Source: CAVVPY01 sp963750295
GTDB lineage: Bacteria > Actinomycetota > Actinomycetes > Mycobacteriales > Jatrophihabitantaceae
Length of the DNA: 64,000 bases
Reading direction: 5' to 3'
NCBI GenBank assembly: GCA_963750295.1
Contig: CAVVPY010000001.1
Coordinates: 1,922,001-1,986,000, forward strand
Shown: piece after piece, positions 53,743-61,956 of the stretch
Layout of the letters: every line of letters begins with the position of its first letter
Numbering within the stretch: position 1 is the first letter of the stretch
Position numbers and translations under genes: made by a program
The notes under the pieces: generated by a model
Told to the model about the DNA's origin: nothing
The model's database searches: none
What the model saw: the letters and a program-made list of their open reading frames with translations, nothing else

Positions 53743-54597
53743 TCAGTTCACGTCGCGCCAGGAGTGCTGCGGTTCGTAGCCGAGCACGCGCCGGGCCTTG
53801 TCGATCGAGAGCAGGGTTTCGTGCCTGCCGACGGGCCGGGTCAGCGGGACGTCGGGAAACACCTCGGCGAGCAACTCGTCGTTCGGACGTGACATGACCG
53901 TGTCGGCGTTGGCGATGATGAACACGTCCGCCCCGCGGCGGTCGTGGTCCAGGGCGCGACGCACGGCTTGCGCGCCGTCCCGGGCATCGATGTAGCCCCA
54001 CAGGTTCCATCGGCGCGCCTGCGGGTCGGCATCGTAGGCCGGGAATGCGGCGTAGTCCTCGGGATACATAACGTTGCTGAACCGCAGCCCGATCATCGAC
54101 AGGTCGGTATGCCATCGGCACAGTTGCCGCGCCAGCTCCTCCTCGAGCGTCTTGACCAGCGAATAGGTGCTGTTCGGACGAGGTGGGTAGTCCTCGTCGA
54201 CGGGCAGGTACGGCGGTGGTTCGTCGAACGGCAGCCCGAGCACCGTCTCACTCGACGCCCAGACGATCTTGCGGACCCCGGCACGCAACGCCGCGCTGTA
54301 GGCGTTGTAGGACGCGGTCAGGTTGTTGGCGAACGTGGCGGCGTTCGGACGCAGCCCCGGGGCCGGGATCGCCGCGAGGTGGACGAGCGCGTCGACCCCG
54401 TGGTGACGGTCGTCGATCCCGCTGAGCGCCTCGACCGCCTGCCCGAAGTCGGTGAGGTCGACCAGCGACGACGCGACATCGGCCCGCTCGGACACGACGC
54501 GGTCCAGCGCGACCACGTCCCAGCCCTGCTCGAGCAGGTCGCTGACCACCGCCCGGCCGAGCTTGCCGCTACTGCCTGTCACCGCTACCCGAACCAT
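53743..54597 (-). CDS. NAD-dependent epimerase/dehydratase (extended SDR)
   Basis: The 284-aa protein has the Rossmann motif VAVTGSSGKLGRAVVSDLLE and the catalytic YSLVK (Tyr-x-x-x-Lys). Motifs such as DALVHLAAIPAPG and RKIVWASSETVLGLPF are typical of sugar-nucleotide or uronate epimerases. Start ATG 54597 (MVRVAVTGSSGKLG) was chosen; the longer frame from 54624 adds nine weak residues. The real substrate is unknown. It converges with the methyltransferase gene, 18 bp away. Confidence 0.9.
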   Translation of the reverse strand: MVRVAVTGSSGKLGRAVVSDLLEQGWDVVALDRVVSERADVASSLVDLTDFGQAVEALSGIDDRHHGVDALVHLAAIPAPGLRPNAATFANNLTASYNAYSAALRAGVRKIVWASSETVLGLPFDEPPPYLPVDEDYPPRPNSTYSLVKTLEEELARQLCRWHTDLSMIGLRFSNVMYPEDYAAFPAYDADPQARRWNLWGYIDARDGAQAVRRALDHDRRGADVFIIANADTVMSRPNDELLAEVFPDVPLTRPVGRHETLLSIDKARRVLGYEPQHSWRDVN

Positions 54598-54657
54598 CGC
54601 ATCCGCCCTTCGAGGTCGATCCATCAGGTCGCCCGCCGCTGCCCGGCGGTACCGAGG

Positions 54658-55512
54658 TCAGCCGGTGTGCGCGCCGAGCCACTCCAGCGCAGCCTCGGCC
54701 GAGGTGAGGACCGAGATGTGGCCGTCGTCCGGAAGCAGCCGCAACTGCGCGGAGCCGCAGCGGCGGGCGAGCCACTCGCCGTGCGAACTGGGCACGATCC
54801 CGTCACGGCCACCGTGCAGCAGCAAGGTCGGCGCGACGACGTCGGCCGCGTCGAAGCCCCAGGGCGCGACATAGGCGAGATCGTCGTCGATCAGCCCGCC
54901 CGGGCCGGCCGCAACCGCAGGACCCACGACCGTGCCCAGCCATGACCAGTCCCCCGCCAGCGCAGCCAGGTCCTCGGGCGTGAACTCGGGGTCGTACTCG
55001 ACGCCGGACGCCTCGTGGCGCTCCTTCGCGGCGCGGCCCTCGGCCGAAGCGCGCAGCGATGCCTCCCCCGAGGCCACCATGCCCGCGAACCAGTCCAGGC
55101 CGTCGGTGCCGAACGGCGCGAGCCCGGCCATGCTGACTGCGCCGATCACGCGGTCGGGCAGCAGCGCGGCGCAGGCCAGCGCGTGCGGACCGCCGCCGGA
55201 ATGACCCATCACGGCGAACCGGTCGATGCCGAGTGCGTCGGCGACCGAGGAAACGTCGGCGGCCGCGGACCCGATCGTCCGTCCCGGCTGCCGGGTCGAG
55301 CCGCCGTAGCCAGGACGGTCGTAGGACACCCAGCGCAGCCCGAGACGGTCTGCGGCGGCGAACAGCGGCGCGGGCGGCGCCCCGATGTTCGGCGTGCCGT
55401 GGTGCCAGAACACCGGGCGGCACCCGGCATCGTCGGCACCGGTGTCGTAGACGTGCAGCACGCGCCCGTCGCCGAGGTCGAGATCGCGCTCGGTCACCGT
55501 CAGCGAGCTCAC
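54658..55512 (-). CDS. Alpha/beta hydrolase
   Basis: The 284-aa protein has an oxyanion-hole sequence FWHHGTPNIG, the nucleophile elbow MGHSGGGPHA, and a late LLHGGRDGIVPSSHGEWLAR with acid and a GH containing DDGHISVLTS. These are the serine hydrolase triad of the alpha/beta hydrolase fold. GTG 55512 overlaps the stop of the M20 amidohydrolase as GTGA. It may act downstream of it, but the substrate is not indicated. Confidence 0.9.
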   Translation of the reverse strand: MSSLTVTERDLDLGDGRVLHVYDTGADDAGCRPVFWHHGTPNIGAPPAPLFAAADRLGLRWVSYDRPGYGGSTRQPGRTIGSAAADVSSVADALGIDRFAVMGHSGGGPHALACAALLPDRVIGAVSMAGLAPFGTDGLDWFAGMVASGEASLRASAEGRAAKERHEASGVEYDPEFTPEDLAALAGDWSWLGTVVGPAVAAGPGGLIDDDLAYVAPWGFDAADVVAPTLLLHGGRDGIVPSSHGEWLARRCGSAQLRLLPDDGHISVLTSAEAALEWLGAHTG

Positions 55513-56717
55513 GCAGCGTCGCGGCGGAGCGCACGGATCGCAAGTTCGGCGTGCAGCAGCGTTCCCGCCGTGAGCACCTCGTCGGAGAATGCGGCGCGGG
55601 GGCTGTGATTGTTGTCGGCGTCCTCGTGGTTCTCGGCCATGCTCGCGCCCAGGAACAGGTAGCAGCCGGGGACTTCGGCGAGCACGCGCGAGAAGTCCTC
55701 CGCGCCGGTGATCGGGTTCGCCAACTCGGCGTACTGCTCGGTGCCGAACACCTCGCCGACGACCGAGGCCGCAAACGTCGCGTGTGCGTTGTCGTTCACC
55801 GTGACCGGGTACTCGTCGTGGTAGACCGCCTCGACCTCGAGCCCGTACGCCGCGGCGACGTGCTCGCACATGCGCACGGCCTCCGTCCGCATCTTCTCGT
55901 GCGCCGCCGCCGAGAAGGTGCGGATCGTCGCGTCGAAGACCGCCTCGTCCGGGATGATGTTGCGCTTCGTGCCGGCGTGGAAGGAACCCACGGTGAGCAC
56001 GGCGGGGTCGAAGACGTCGAAGCGGCGGGTGACCAACGTCTGCAGGTCCCCGACCAGTTGCGCAGCGACCGTCACCGGGTCGAGCGCATGGTGCGGCGCC
56101 GAACCGTGCCCGCCCCTGCCGCGAACGGTCACCTGCAGGTGATCGGAGGCCGCCATCAGAATCCCGGGACGCGTGGTGAACGTCCCGCGGGGGACGAGCG
56201 AGGACATCACGTGGATCCCGTACGCGGAGTCCGCGCGCCGACCGGACGCGTCGAGCACACCTTCACGCAGCATCGCGCCGGCACCGTCCCAACCCTCCTC
56301 GCCCGGCTGGAACATGAACACGACGTCGCCGGCGAGTTCGCCGCGGTGCGCGCTCAGCAGCTTGGCGGCGCCGACCAGCATCGCCGTGTGCAGATCGTGC
56401 CCGCACGCATGCATCGCGCCGGGGACCTCGCTGGCGTAGTCGACCCCGGTCGCCTCGGTGACGGGCAGGGCATCCATGTCGCCGCGCAGCAGGACGGTGG
56501 GGCCGCCGGGCGCTCCGCGCAGGACGGCGGTCACCGACGACAACGACGACCCGGTGCTGATCTCGAGCCCGAGGCCGTCGAGCCCGGCGAGCACCGACTC
56601 CTGCGTGCGCGGCAGTTCCAGGCCGATCTCGGGCGCGCGGTGCAACCGGTGCCGCAGCGCGATGAGCTCGCCGGACAGTTCGGTTGCGTCGTCGTGCAGG
56701 CGGTCGGCAAGTGCCAC
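55509..56717 (-). CDS. M20-family amidohydrolase (hippurate/IAA-amino acid hydrolase type)
   Basis: The 402-aa protein has the binuclear metal signatures HACGHDLHTAM and FQPGEEGWDGAGAMLREG and the lid-domain sequence VTVRGRGGHGSAPHHALDPV. TGAEDFSRV is the metal-binding region of the C-terminal part. It cleaves N-acyl amino acids or similar amides in the cytoplasm. GTG 56717 was used (site AGAGG, 8 bp spacing); the longer frame upstream is low-complexity. It is translationally coupled to the alpha/beta hydrolase. Confidence 0.92.
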   Translation of the reverse strand: MALADRLHDDATELSGELIALRHRLHRAPEIGLELPRTQESVLAGLDGLGLEISTGSSLSSVTAVLRGAPGGPTVLLRGDMDALPVTEATGVDYASEVPGAMHACGHDLHTAMLVGAAKLLSAHRGELAGDVVFMFQPGEEGWDGAGAMLREGVLDASGRRADSAYGIHVMSSLVPRGTFTTRPGILMAASDHLQVTVRGRGGHGSAPHHALDPVTVAAQLVGDLQTLVTRRFDVFDPAVLTVGSFHAGTKRNIIPDEAVFDATIRTFSAAAHEKMRTEAVRMCEHVAAAYGLEVEAVYHDEYPVTVNDNAHATFAASVVGEVFGTEQYAELANPITGAEDFSRVLAEVPGCYLFLGASMAENHEDADNNHSPRAAFSDEVLTAGTLLHAELAIRALRRDAA

Positions 56718-56780
56718 GGGAATCACCTCTCGTCGGGGACGGTCGTCAACCACCGTATTGGGTCCGTGCACAATCCCTGC

Positions 56781-57806
56781 ATGGACGCCACCGCTTCGAG
56801 GTTGCTGGACGCGCACGTCGAGTTCGTGCTCTCGGAGCTGACCGGTGACCGCCTCGAGGCGAGCGCTGCGAGCGTGGTCGAGGATCTCTTCGCCGTCGCC
56901 GCGACCGTCCGCGTGGACGAGGTGGCCGACCCGGACGAGGTCAAGGTGGTGCTCCGCGCGGCCGTGCACCGGCTGGGCGAGTCGCCGGTCGTCACCGAGC
57001 TCGTCGGCGACGTGGCCGATGCGATGTACGACCTCGAGGCGAGCGAGGACGTCCTGCTCGGCGACCTGGTCGACCGCGATCCGATCGAGGCGCTCGTCGA
57101 GATGGTGCTCGGCCTGAAGACTGCCCACGAACGCGCGCTGGACCGGTTCACCGAGAGCCCGCTCGTCGGTGTGGTCGCGACCAAGTTCGTGACCACACTC
57201 GTCACCGAGTTCGTGCAGCAGAACCGCGAGCGCGCCGAGCGCGTACCCGGCGTGTCGTCCCTGTTCTCGATCGGGCAGAGCGCGGTCTCGCGGATGCCCG
57301 GATTGGCCATGCTGAGCGACGCGGCCGGTAAGGGAGCGCAGTTCGCGATCCGCCGCACGAACGGGACCATGCGCGACGCGATGAAGGACGCGCCCCTGCA
57401 CGGTGCAGCGATGGAACTGTGGGATCTGCACGCGGCCGAACCGCTCGCCAACCTGCGCGAGTACCTCAGCCGCCAGGAGCTGCGCGAGCTCGCGCTGATC
57501 GTCCACGACGTCGTGCAGAGCGCTCGCGGCAGCGACTTCACCGATCACGTCGTGGACGGCTGCGTGGACGTGTTCTTCGAGCGATACGGCACACACGACG
57601 TCGCGACCCTGCTCGACGAACTGGGCGTCCAGTCGGCCGACCTCACCGCCGACCTGGCCCGGCTGGCCCCGCCGATCGTCGCAGCGGCGATGAAGGACGG
57701 CACGCTCGCGCGTCTGGTCCGCGCGCGGCTCGAGCCCTTCTACGCCTCATCCGCAGTGGCCGCGATCCTGACCGCGTCCCGGCCGAAGCCGGCGCCACGC
57801 CCCTGA
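56781..57806 (+). CDS. Conserved actinobacterial protein of unknown function (341 aa)
   Basis: The 341-aa protein is mostly helical and Leu/Val/Asp/Glu-rich, with no signal peptide. A central stretch, GVVATKFVTTLVTEFVQQNR, is the only long amphipathic segment. Sequence such as RVPGVSSLFSIGQSAVSRMP and LREYLSRQELRELALIVHDV is recognisable as a family in high-GC Gram-positives, but I cannot name a domain. It is divergent from the M20 gene and convergent with rnpB. Confidence 0.7.
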   Translation: MDATASRLLDAHVEFVLSELTGDRLEASAASVVEDLFAVAATVRVDEVADPDEVKVVLRAAVHRLGESPVVTELVGDVADAMYDLEASEDVLLGDLVDRDPIEALVEMVLGLKTAHERALDRFTESPLVGVVATKFVTTLVTEFVQQNRERAERVPGVSSLFSIGQSAVSRMPGLAMLSDAAGKGAQFAIRRTNGTMRDAMKDAPLHGAAMELWDLHAAEPLANLREYLSRQELRELALIVHDVVQSARGSDFTDHVVDGCVDVFFERYGTHDVATLLDELGVQSADLTADLARLAPPIVAAAMKDGTLARLVRARLEPFYASSAVAAILTASRPKPAPRP

Positions 57807-58000
57807 GCAGCGCTGGTGGGGCGACCGGCCGGCGAGCTCCTGACGAATCGGTCGCCGTGGTGGACGATAGGGGAGCCATGGTGGTGGGAGAGGCCCACCT
57901 TGGCGTTCGAGGTTCCGGGGACGGGGTGCCGGAGCACCAAAGGCCCCTCCGCCGGGTCATGCGACGTCCCGTCCCCGGGGCTGTTCGCCGGAGTGGGCGA

Positions 58001-58394
58001 CGGACGAGTCGACCTGTAAGCCGGGTTCTGTCCCTGCGCCTGCGCGCCGGGGGCGGCCATCCATCTCCGCCTGCCGTCGCCGACAGGCTCTAGCGGTCTA
58101 CCCGCAGGCTCGGGCGGGCCGCCCTCGAACGCCTGCGCAGGCCGGCACTGCCGGCCCTTCTTGACCTTGCTCCGGGTGGGGTTTACCGAGCCGTCGCGAT
58201 CGCTCGTGACGCTGGTGGTCTCTTACACCACCGTTTCACCCTTACCGGCGCTCGCGCGCCGGCGGTCTGTTCTCTGTGGCACTGTCCCGCGGGTCGCCCC
58301 GGGTTGCTGTTGGCAACCACCCTGCCCTGTGGAGCCCGGACTTTCCTCGGCGGAACCCTTCGGTCCCGACGCGGCCGCCCGGTCGGCTCGTCCG
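58001..58394 (-). ncRNA. rnpB: RNase P RNA, bacterial type A
   Basis: The minus strand has the universal core GAGGAAAGTCCGGGCTCC near the 5' end, GGTAAACCCCACCCGGAGCA and the 3'-proximal ACAGAACCCGGCTTACAG. The ends pair as helix P1: CGGACGAGCCGACC at 58394-58381 with GGTCGACTCGTCCG ending at 58001, with one mismatch. The RNA is about 394 nt, within the type A range. It catalyses 5' maturation of tRNA with the RnpA protein. It lies just downstream of the kinase gene on the same strand but has its own promoter. Confidence 0.96.
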
Positions 58395-58405
58395 CCGCGC
58401 GTCGA

Positions 58406-58435
58406 ACTGTACCGGTGCGCGGCGCCCGGCAGTCA
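58406..58435 (-). promoter_or_regulatory. Probable rnpB promoter
   Basis: On the minus strand TGACTG (58435-58430) and TACAGT (58411-58406) are separated by 18 bp, a good vegetative -35/-10 pair. The predicted start site is about seven bases on, which falls at or just upstream of the P1 5' end. The -35 overlaps the stop codon of the kinase gene. Confidence 0.7.
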
Positions 58436-59848
58436 GGGCGAGGCGGTGCCGGCACCCGCGGTGCGGGTTGCCGAGGACGAGGAGGAGGACGAGGACGTGG
58501 ATGTGGCTGCGCTCGTCGCCGAACTGCTCGCCGACGAGGACGCGGACGACGAGGCCGACGAACTCGGCGACGACGACGCCGAGGACGACGCCGAGGACGA
58601 CGCGGACGAGGACGCCGAGGACGACGCCGTCGACGACGCCGATGAGCTGGGCGGCGACGAGGTGCTGCTGGTCGAGCTCGACTGCGGGCGCGAGGAGGAA
58701 CTGGTGTCAGCTGCCGACGACGACTTCTTGGTCGAGGAGTTGCTCGCCGAGCCGGAGGGCTGCGGCGAGGTCGTGGTCCCGCCCGGCGCGGACGACGGGC
58801 CGGGTCGCAGCAGGAACGCGGCACCGAACGCGATCACGGCCAGGCACGCGGCGACGGCGAGCAGCCAGCCGAGCCTGCGCCGCGGGGCGTTGTCGACCGG
58901 CAGCGGGTCGAACGGTTCGCCGACGGGCAGTGGGGCGACAGGCGGGCCGGCGACAGGCGGGCCGGCCACCGCGCCGGCCATGGCGGCGCCCGCCATCGGC
59001 GTGGCGGTGACGACCTGGGTCGGGGCGGTCGGCAGCACGACGGGCGGGACCAGGCCGGTGGTGGGTGCACCGCGCAGGGTCGAGCGCACCTGCGCCGCGG
59101 TCGGCCGGTCAAGAGGATCGGACGCCGTCATGGCGGCGAGCAGTTCCGGCCACGGCGGCGGCAGATCGGCGGGGATCTCCGGTGAGCGCGACAGCCGCGC
59201 CAGCACGGCCTCCATCGGCGGCCCGTCGAACGAGCGCACGCCGGTGAGCACCTCGATGAGCACCAGGCCGAGCGAGTAGACGTCCGCGGGGGTGTCGACG
59301 TCGGATCCGCGCGCCTGCTCCGGCGCGAGGTAGGACGCGGTGCCCACCGTGCGGTCGACGGCCGTCATCCGCTCGGCACCGAGCAGCCGGACGATCCCGA
59401 AGTCCGACAGCCGGGCCCGGACCACGTGGTCGTCCCCGGTGGCGTCCGTACCCAGCAGGATGTTCTCGGGTTTGACGTCGCGGTGCACCATGCCGGCCGC
59501 GTGGACGTAGGCGAGCGCGTCCGCGATCTGTGCGCCCAGCTCGCGGGCTTCGAGTTCGGGCAGCGGGCCGTCGGCCAGCCGGGCGGCGAGACTGGGCCCG
59601 TCGATCAGCTCCATCACCAGGAAGGCCGGGCCCTCGCCGCTGATCGCACCGTCGAACAGGGTGATCAGGTTCGGGTGGTTGAGCTGGGCCAGCGCCTGCA
59701 GTTCGGTCTGCTGCCGCTCGAAGCCGCGGGCGGTGTCAGGGGCAACGTGCACCGACCGGAAGACCTTGACCGCGACGTCACGCCCGAGCAGTTCGTCGAC
59801 GGCGCGGAACACCTCGGCCATGCCACCGGTGCCGATCCGGTCGAGCAC
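58433..59848 (-). CDS. Membrane Ser/Thr protein kinase with poly-Ser extracytoplasmic tail
   Basis: The kinase domain is Hanks type, with RIGTGGMAEVF (glycine loop), VAVKVF, HRDVKPENIL, SDFGIVRLL and APEQARGSDVDTPADVYSLG. A single TM (LLAVAACLAVIAFGAAFLL) follows a Pro/Ala-rich juxtamembrane stretch. The outer part is about 110 residues almost purely Ser/Ala/Thr. It is a PknB-like kinase without PASTA domains. GTG 59848 is the only standard start, but it cuts into the kinase N-lobe. The same frame upstream encodes PDETEVFPPVGPDPGKPDGW then RLGDRYRV. A codon ATC (59932-59930) preceded by AGGAG would restore it. Confidence 0.9.
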   Translation of the reverse strand: MLDRIGTGGMAEVFRAVDELLGRDVAVKVFRSVHVAPDTARGFERQQTELQALAQLNHPNLITLFDGAISGEGPAFLVMELIDGPSLAARLADGPLPELEARELGAQIADALAYVHAAGMVHRDVKPENILLGTDATGDDHVVRARLSDFGIVRLLGAERMTAVDRTVGTASYLAPEQARGSDVDTPADVYSLGLVLIEVLTGVRSFDGPPMEAVLARLSRSPEIPADLPPPWPELLAAMTASDPLDRPTAAQVRSTLRGAPTTGLVPPVVLPTAPTQVVTATPMAGAAMAGAVAGPPVAGPPVAPLPVGEPFDPLPVDNAPRRRLGWLLAVAACLAVIAFGAAFLLRPGPSSAPGGTTTSPQPSGSASNSSTKKSSSAADTSSSSRPQSSSTSSTSSPPSSSASSTASSSASSSASSSASSSASSSPSSSASSSASSSASSSATSAATSTSSSSSSSSATRTAGAGTASP

Positions 59849-60083
59849 CCGGTAGCGGTCGCCGAGACGCCACCCGTCCGGCTTCCCGGGGTCGGGGCCG
59901 ACGGGCGGGAAGACCTCGGTCTCGTCGGGGATGGGGGCTCCTGAACCTTGGCGGACGCGTTCGACGCGAGCGCAACCGTATCGAGTCTATGCAGCGGCCT
60001 GCCCCGAAACGCCTCGTGCCTAACCTTGCGGCCCCGGACGGCTCGTCCGATCGCGGGGGACGTTGCGTCGCGACTCGAGGCAA

Positions 60084-61154
60084 TCAGCGCCTGGCGAGGT
60101 GGCTCGTGTCGTTGAACAGCCGCAGGGACGCCACGCCGTCGCCGGCGTAGTCCACTATCGACACCGACGCGGTGTCCAGGTGCATCCGGTAGAGGCTGCT
60201 CGGCGGAGCGTCCAGCGCGCTGCGCACCAGGGACTTGATCGGCGAGACGTGGGTGACGACCACGATCGTCGCACCGGGGTGCGCGGCGACGATCGAGTCG
60301 CGCGCCTCGCGCACCCGCTGCGCGAGCGCATTCTGCGACTCGCCACCCGGCGGTGCGAGGTCGGCCGAGTCCAGCCACGCCGCCAGTGCCGCGGCATCGC
60401 GGGCCCGGATCTCGGCGAAGGACATGCCCTCCCACTCGCCGAAGTCGACCTCGGCGAAACCGTCGTTGTCGACGACGTCGACGCGCAATGCCGAGGCCAG
60501 CCAGTCGGCGGTCTGCCTGGCCCGGCGCAACGGCGAACTGACGAGGGCGGCGATCTCGCCGAACTCGCGTATCCGCGCGGCGAGCGCGGCGGCCTGCGCC
60601 GAGCCGGCCGGGTCGAGCGGCAGGTCGTTGCGCCCGCTGAACCGGCGCTCGGCCGAGTGGACCGTCGACCCGTGCCGGACGAGGACGAGTCGCGTCCGCC
60701 GGTCCGTGGGTGGCGTCCAGGCCGGCGGTGGCGTCAGCTCCGCCGGGCCGGCGGCGTTGCCGTCCATCGCCTGGTTGGCCAGCCGGTCGGCCCGGGTGTT
60801 GCGCTCGCGTGGAACCCACTCGAAGCTCACCGTCTCGAAGGCCTCCGCGAGCGCGGCGGCCCGGGCGGCGAGCGGGCGCAGGCCCTCGTTGCGCACCTGC
60901 CAGGTGCCCTTCATCTGCTCGACGACCAGCTGGGAATCCATCCGGACGGCCACCTCGGTCGCCCCGAGGTCGCGGGCCGCCTCCAGCCCGGCGACCAGGG
61001 CGCGGTACTCGGCGACGTTGTTGGTCTCGGTGCCGATGAACTCCGAGCGTTCGGCGAGGACGCGGTCGGTGCCGGGGTCCAGGACCACCGCCCCGTAACC
61101 GGCCGGCCCCGGGTTCCCGCGTGATCCGCCGTCAGCCTCGACGACCACTCTCAC
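60084..61154 (-). CDS. Fused RNase HI / histidine phosphatase (CobC-like)
   Basis: The 356-aa protein has two domains. RNase HI occupies 1-150, with the catalytic set EADGGSRGNPG, NNVAEYRALVAGLE, VRMDSQLVVEQMKG and NTRADRLANQAMDG. A histidine phosphatase domain from about 160 has LVLVRHGSTVHSAERRFSGR, SPLRRARQT and VVVTHVSPIKSL. This fusion is known in actinobacteria such as M. tuberculosis (Rv2228c). It degrades RNA in RNA:DNA hybrids, while the second domain has alpha-ribazole phosphatase-like activity. GTG 61154 has GGGGGG upstream and is preferred over ATG 61181. Confidence 0.95.
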   Translation of the reverse strand: MRVVVEADGGSRGNPGPAGYGAVVLDPGTDRVLAERSEFIGTETNNVAEYRALVAGLEAARDLGATEVAVRMDSQLVVEQMKGTWQVRNEGLRPLAARAAALAEAFETVSFEWVPRERNTRADRLANQAMDGNAAGPAELTPPPAWTPPTDRRTRLVLVRHGSTVHSAERRFSGRNDLPLDPAGSAQAAALAARIREFGEIAALVSSPLRRARQTADWLASALRVDVVDNDGFAEVDFGEWEGMSFAEIRARDAAALAAWLDSADLAPPGGESQNALAQRVREARDSIVAAHPGATIVVVTHVSPIKSLVRSALDAPPSSLYRMHLDTASVSIVDYAGDGVASLRLFNDTSHLARR

Positions 61155-61215
61155 CCGATGCCCCCCAGCGAACTCGCACATGCCACGCGCTTACTGTGTG
61201 CCGACTGCCGCCGGT

Positions 61216-61956
61216 TCACAAACCCGATTCGGCCGTACGGACCAGAATGCGCCGGCAGTTCTCGCACCGCACGACCTCGTCCTCGGCGGCGGACCGGACG
61301 GCCGACAGCTCACTGCCCGACAGCTCGATGCGGCAGCCCTCGCAGCGGCGCTGCTGCAGGATCGCGGCCCCGACGCCCCCGCCGTGCTCGCGTGCCTTCT
61401 CATACAGCGCGAGCAGGTCGCCCGGGAGGTCGGCCGTGACGGCGGCGCGGTCGGCGGCGCGGGTGGACGCCGCCGCATCGATCTCGGCGAACACGGCGTC
61501 GCGGACCCGCTCGAGTTCGGCGATCTCGACGGCGAGCGCGTCTCGTTGCGAGGAGAGTTCGGCCAGGGCCGACTCGGACTGCTCGCGCTGTTCCATCACC
61601 TCGAGCACCTCGTCCTCGAGGGCGGACTGGCGGCGCGCCAGGGAAGCGATCTCGTGCTGCAGGCCCTCCAGTTCCTTCGACGGGACGCCGCCGGCCTGCA
61701 GGCGCTGGTCGTCGCGCACCGTCCGAGACCGCACGGCGTCGATCTCGTTCTCGAGCCGACGCTGCTCGGTGGCGATGTCGCCGAGCGCGGTCTCGGCATC
61801 GACGATGTCGTGGCCGAGGGTCTCGGCCCGCGTCGTCCGCTCGGCCAGGGCCGCGAGCTCGGGCAGCGTCCGACGGCGGTGCGTCAACTGGGCGAGCGCG
61901 GTGTCGGCGGCCTGGAGGTCCAGCAGGCGGAGCTGGACGGAATGCGCGGCGTTCAA
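61216..61956 (-). CDS. Coiled-coil zinc-ribbon protein (DUF of the CdsZ/CT398 type)
   Basis: The 246-aa protein is a long coiled coil (about 10-165), including RRQSALEDEVLEVMEQREQS. A zinc ribbon follows with CEGCRIELSGSELSAV and CENCRRILVR, two CxxC pairs. Similar genes sit between the Nif3-like gene and RNase HI in many actinobacteria. Its start is TTG 61956, sharing TTGA with the preceding stop, so the ORF extension upstream is rejected. Its function is unknown; a nucleic-acid-binding or scaffolding role is plausible. Confidence 0.9.
   Translation of the reverse strand: MNAAHSVQLRLLDLQAADTALAQLTHRRRTLPELAALAERTTRAETLGHDIVDAETALGDIATEQRRLENEIDAVRSRTVRDDQRLQAGGVPSKELEGLQHEIASLARRQSALEDEVLEVMEQREQSESALAELSSQRDALAVEIAELERVRDAVFAEIDAAASTRAADRAAVTADLPGDLLALYEKAREHGGGVGAAILQQRRCEGCRIELSGSELSAVRSAAEDEVVRCENCRRILVRTAESGL

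Noticed and set aside
57915..57978. Terminator after rnpB formed by CCGGGGACGGG and CCCGTCCCCGG
   Set aside because: The arms are 42 bases apart, far more than a terminator loop, so it is weak evidence.
58161..59279. Acidic poly-Asp/Glu ORF on the plus strand
   Set aside because: It mirrors the poly-Ser tail of the kinase and the rnpB RNA; the low complexity is a strand artefact.
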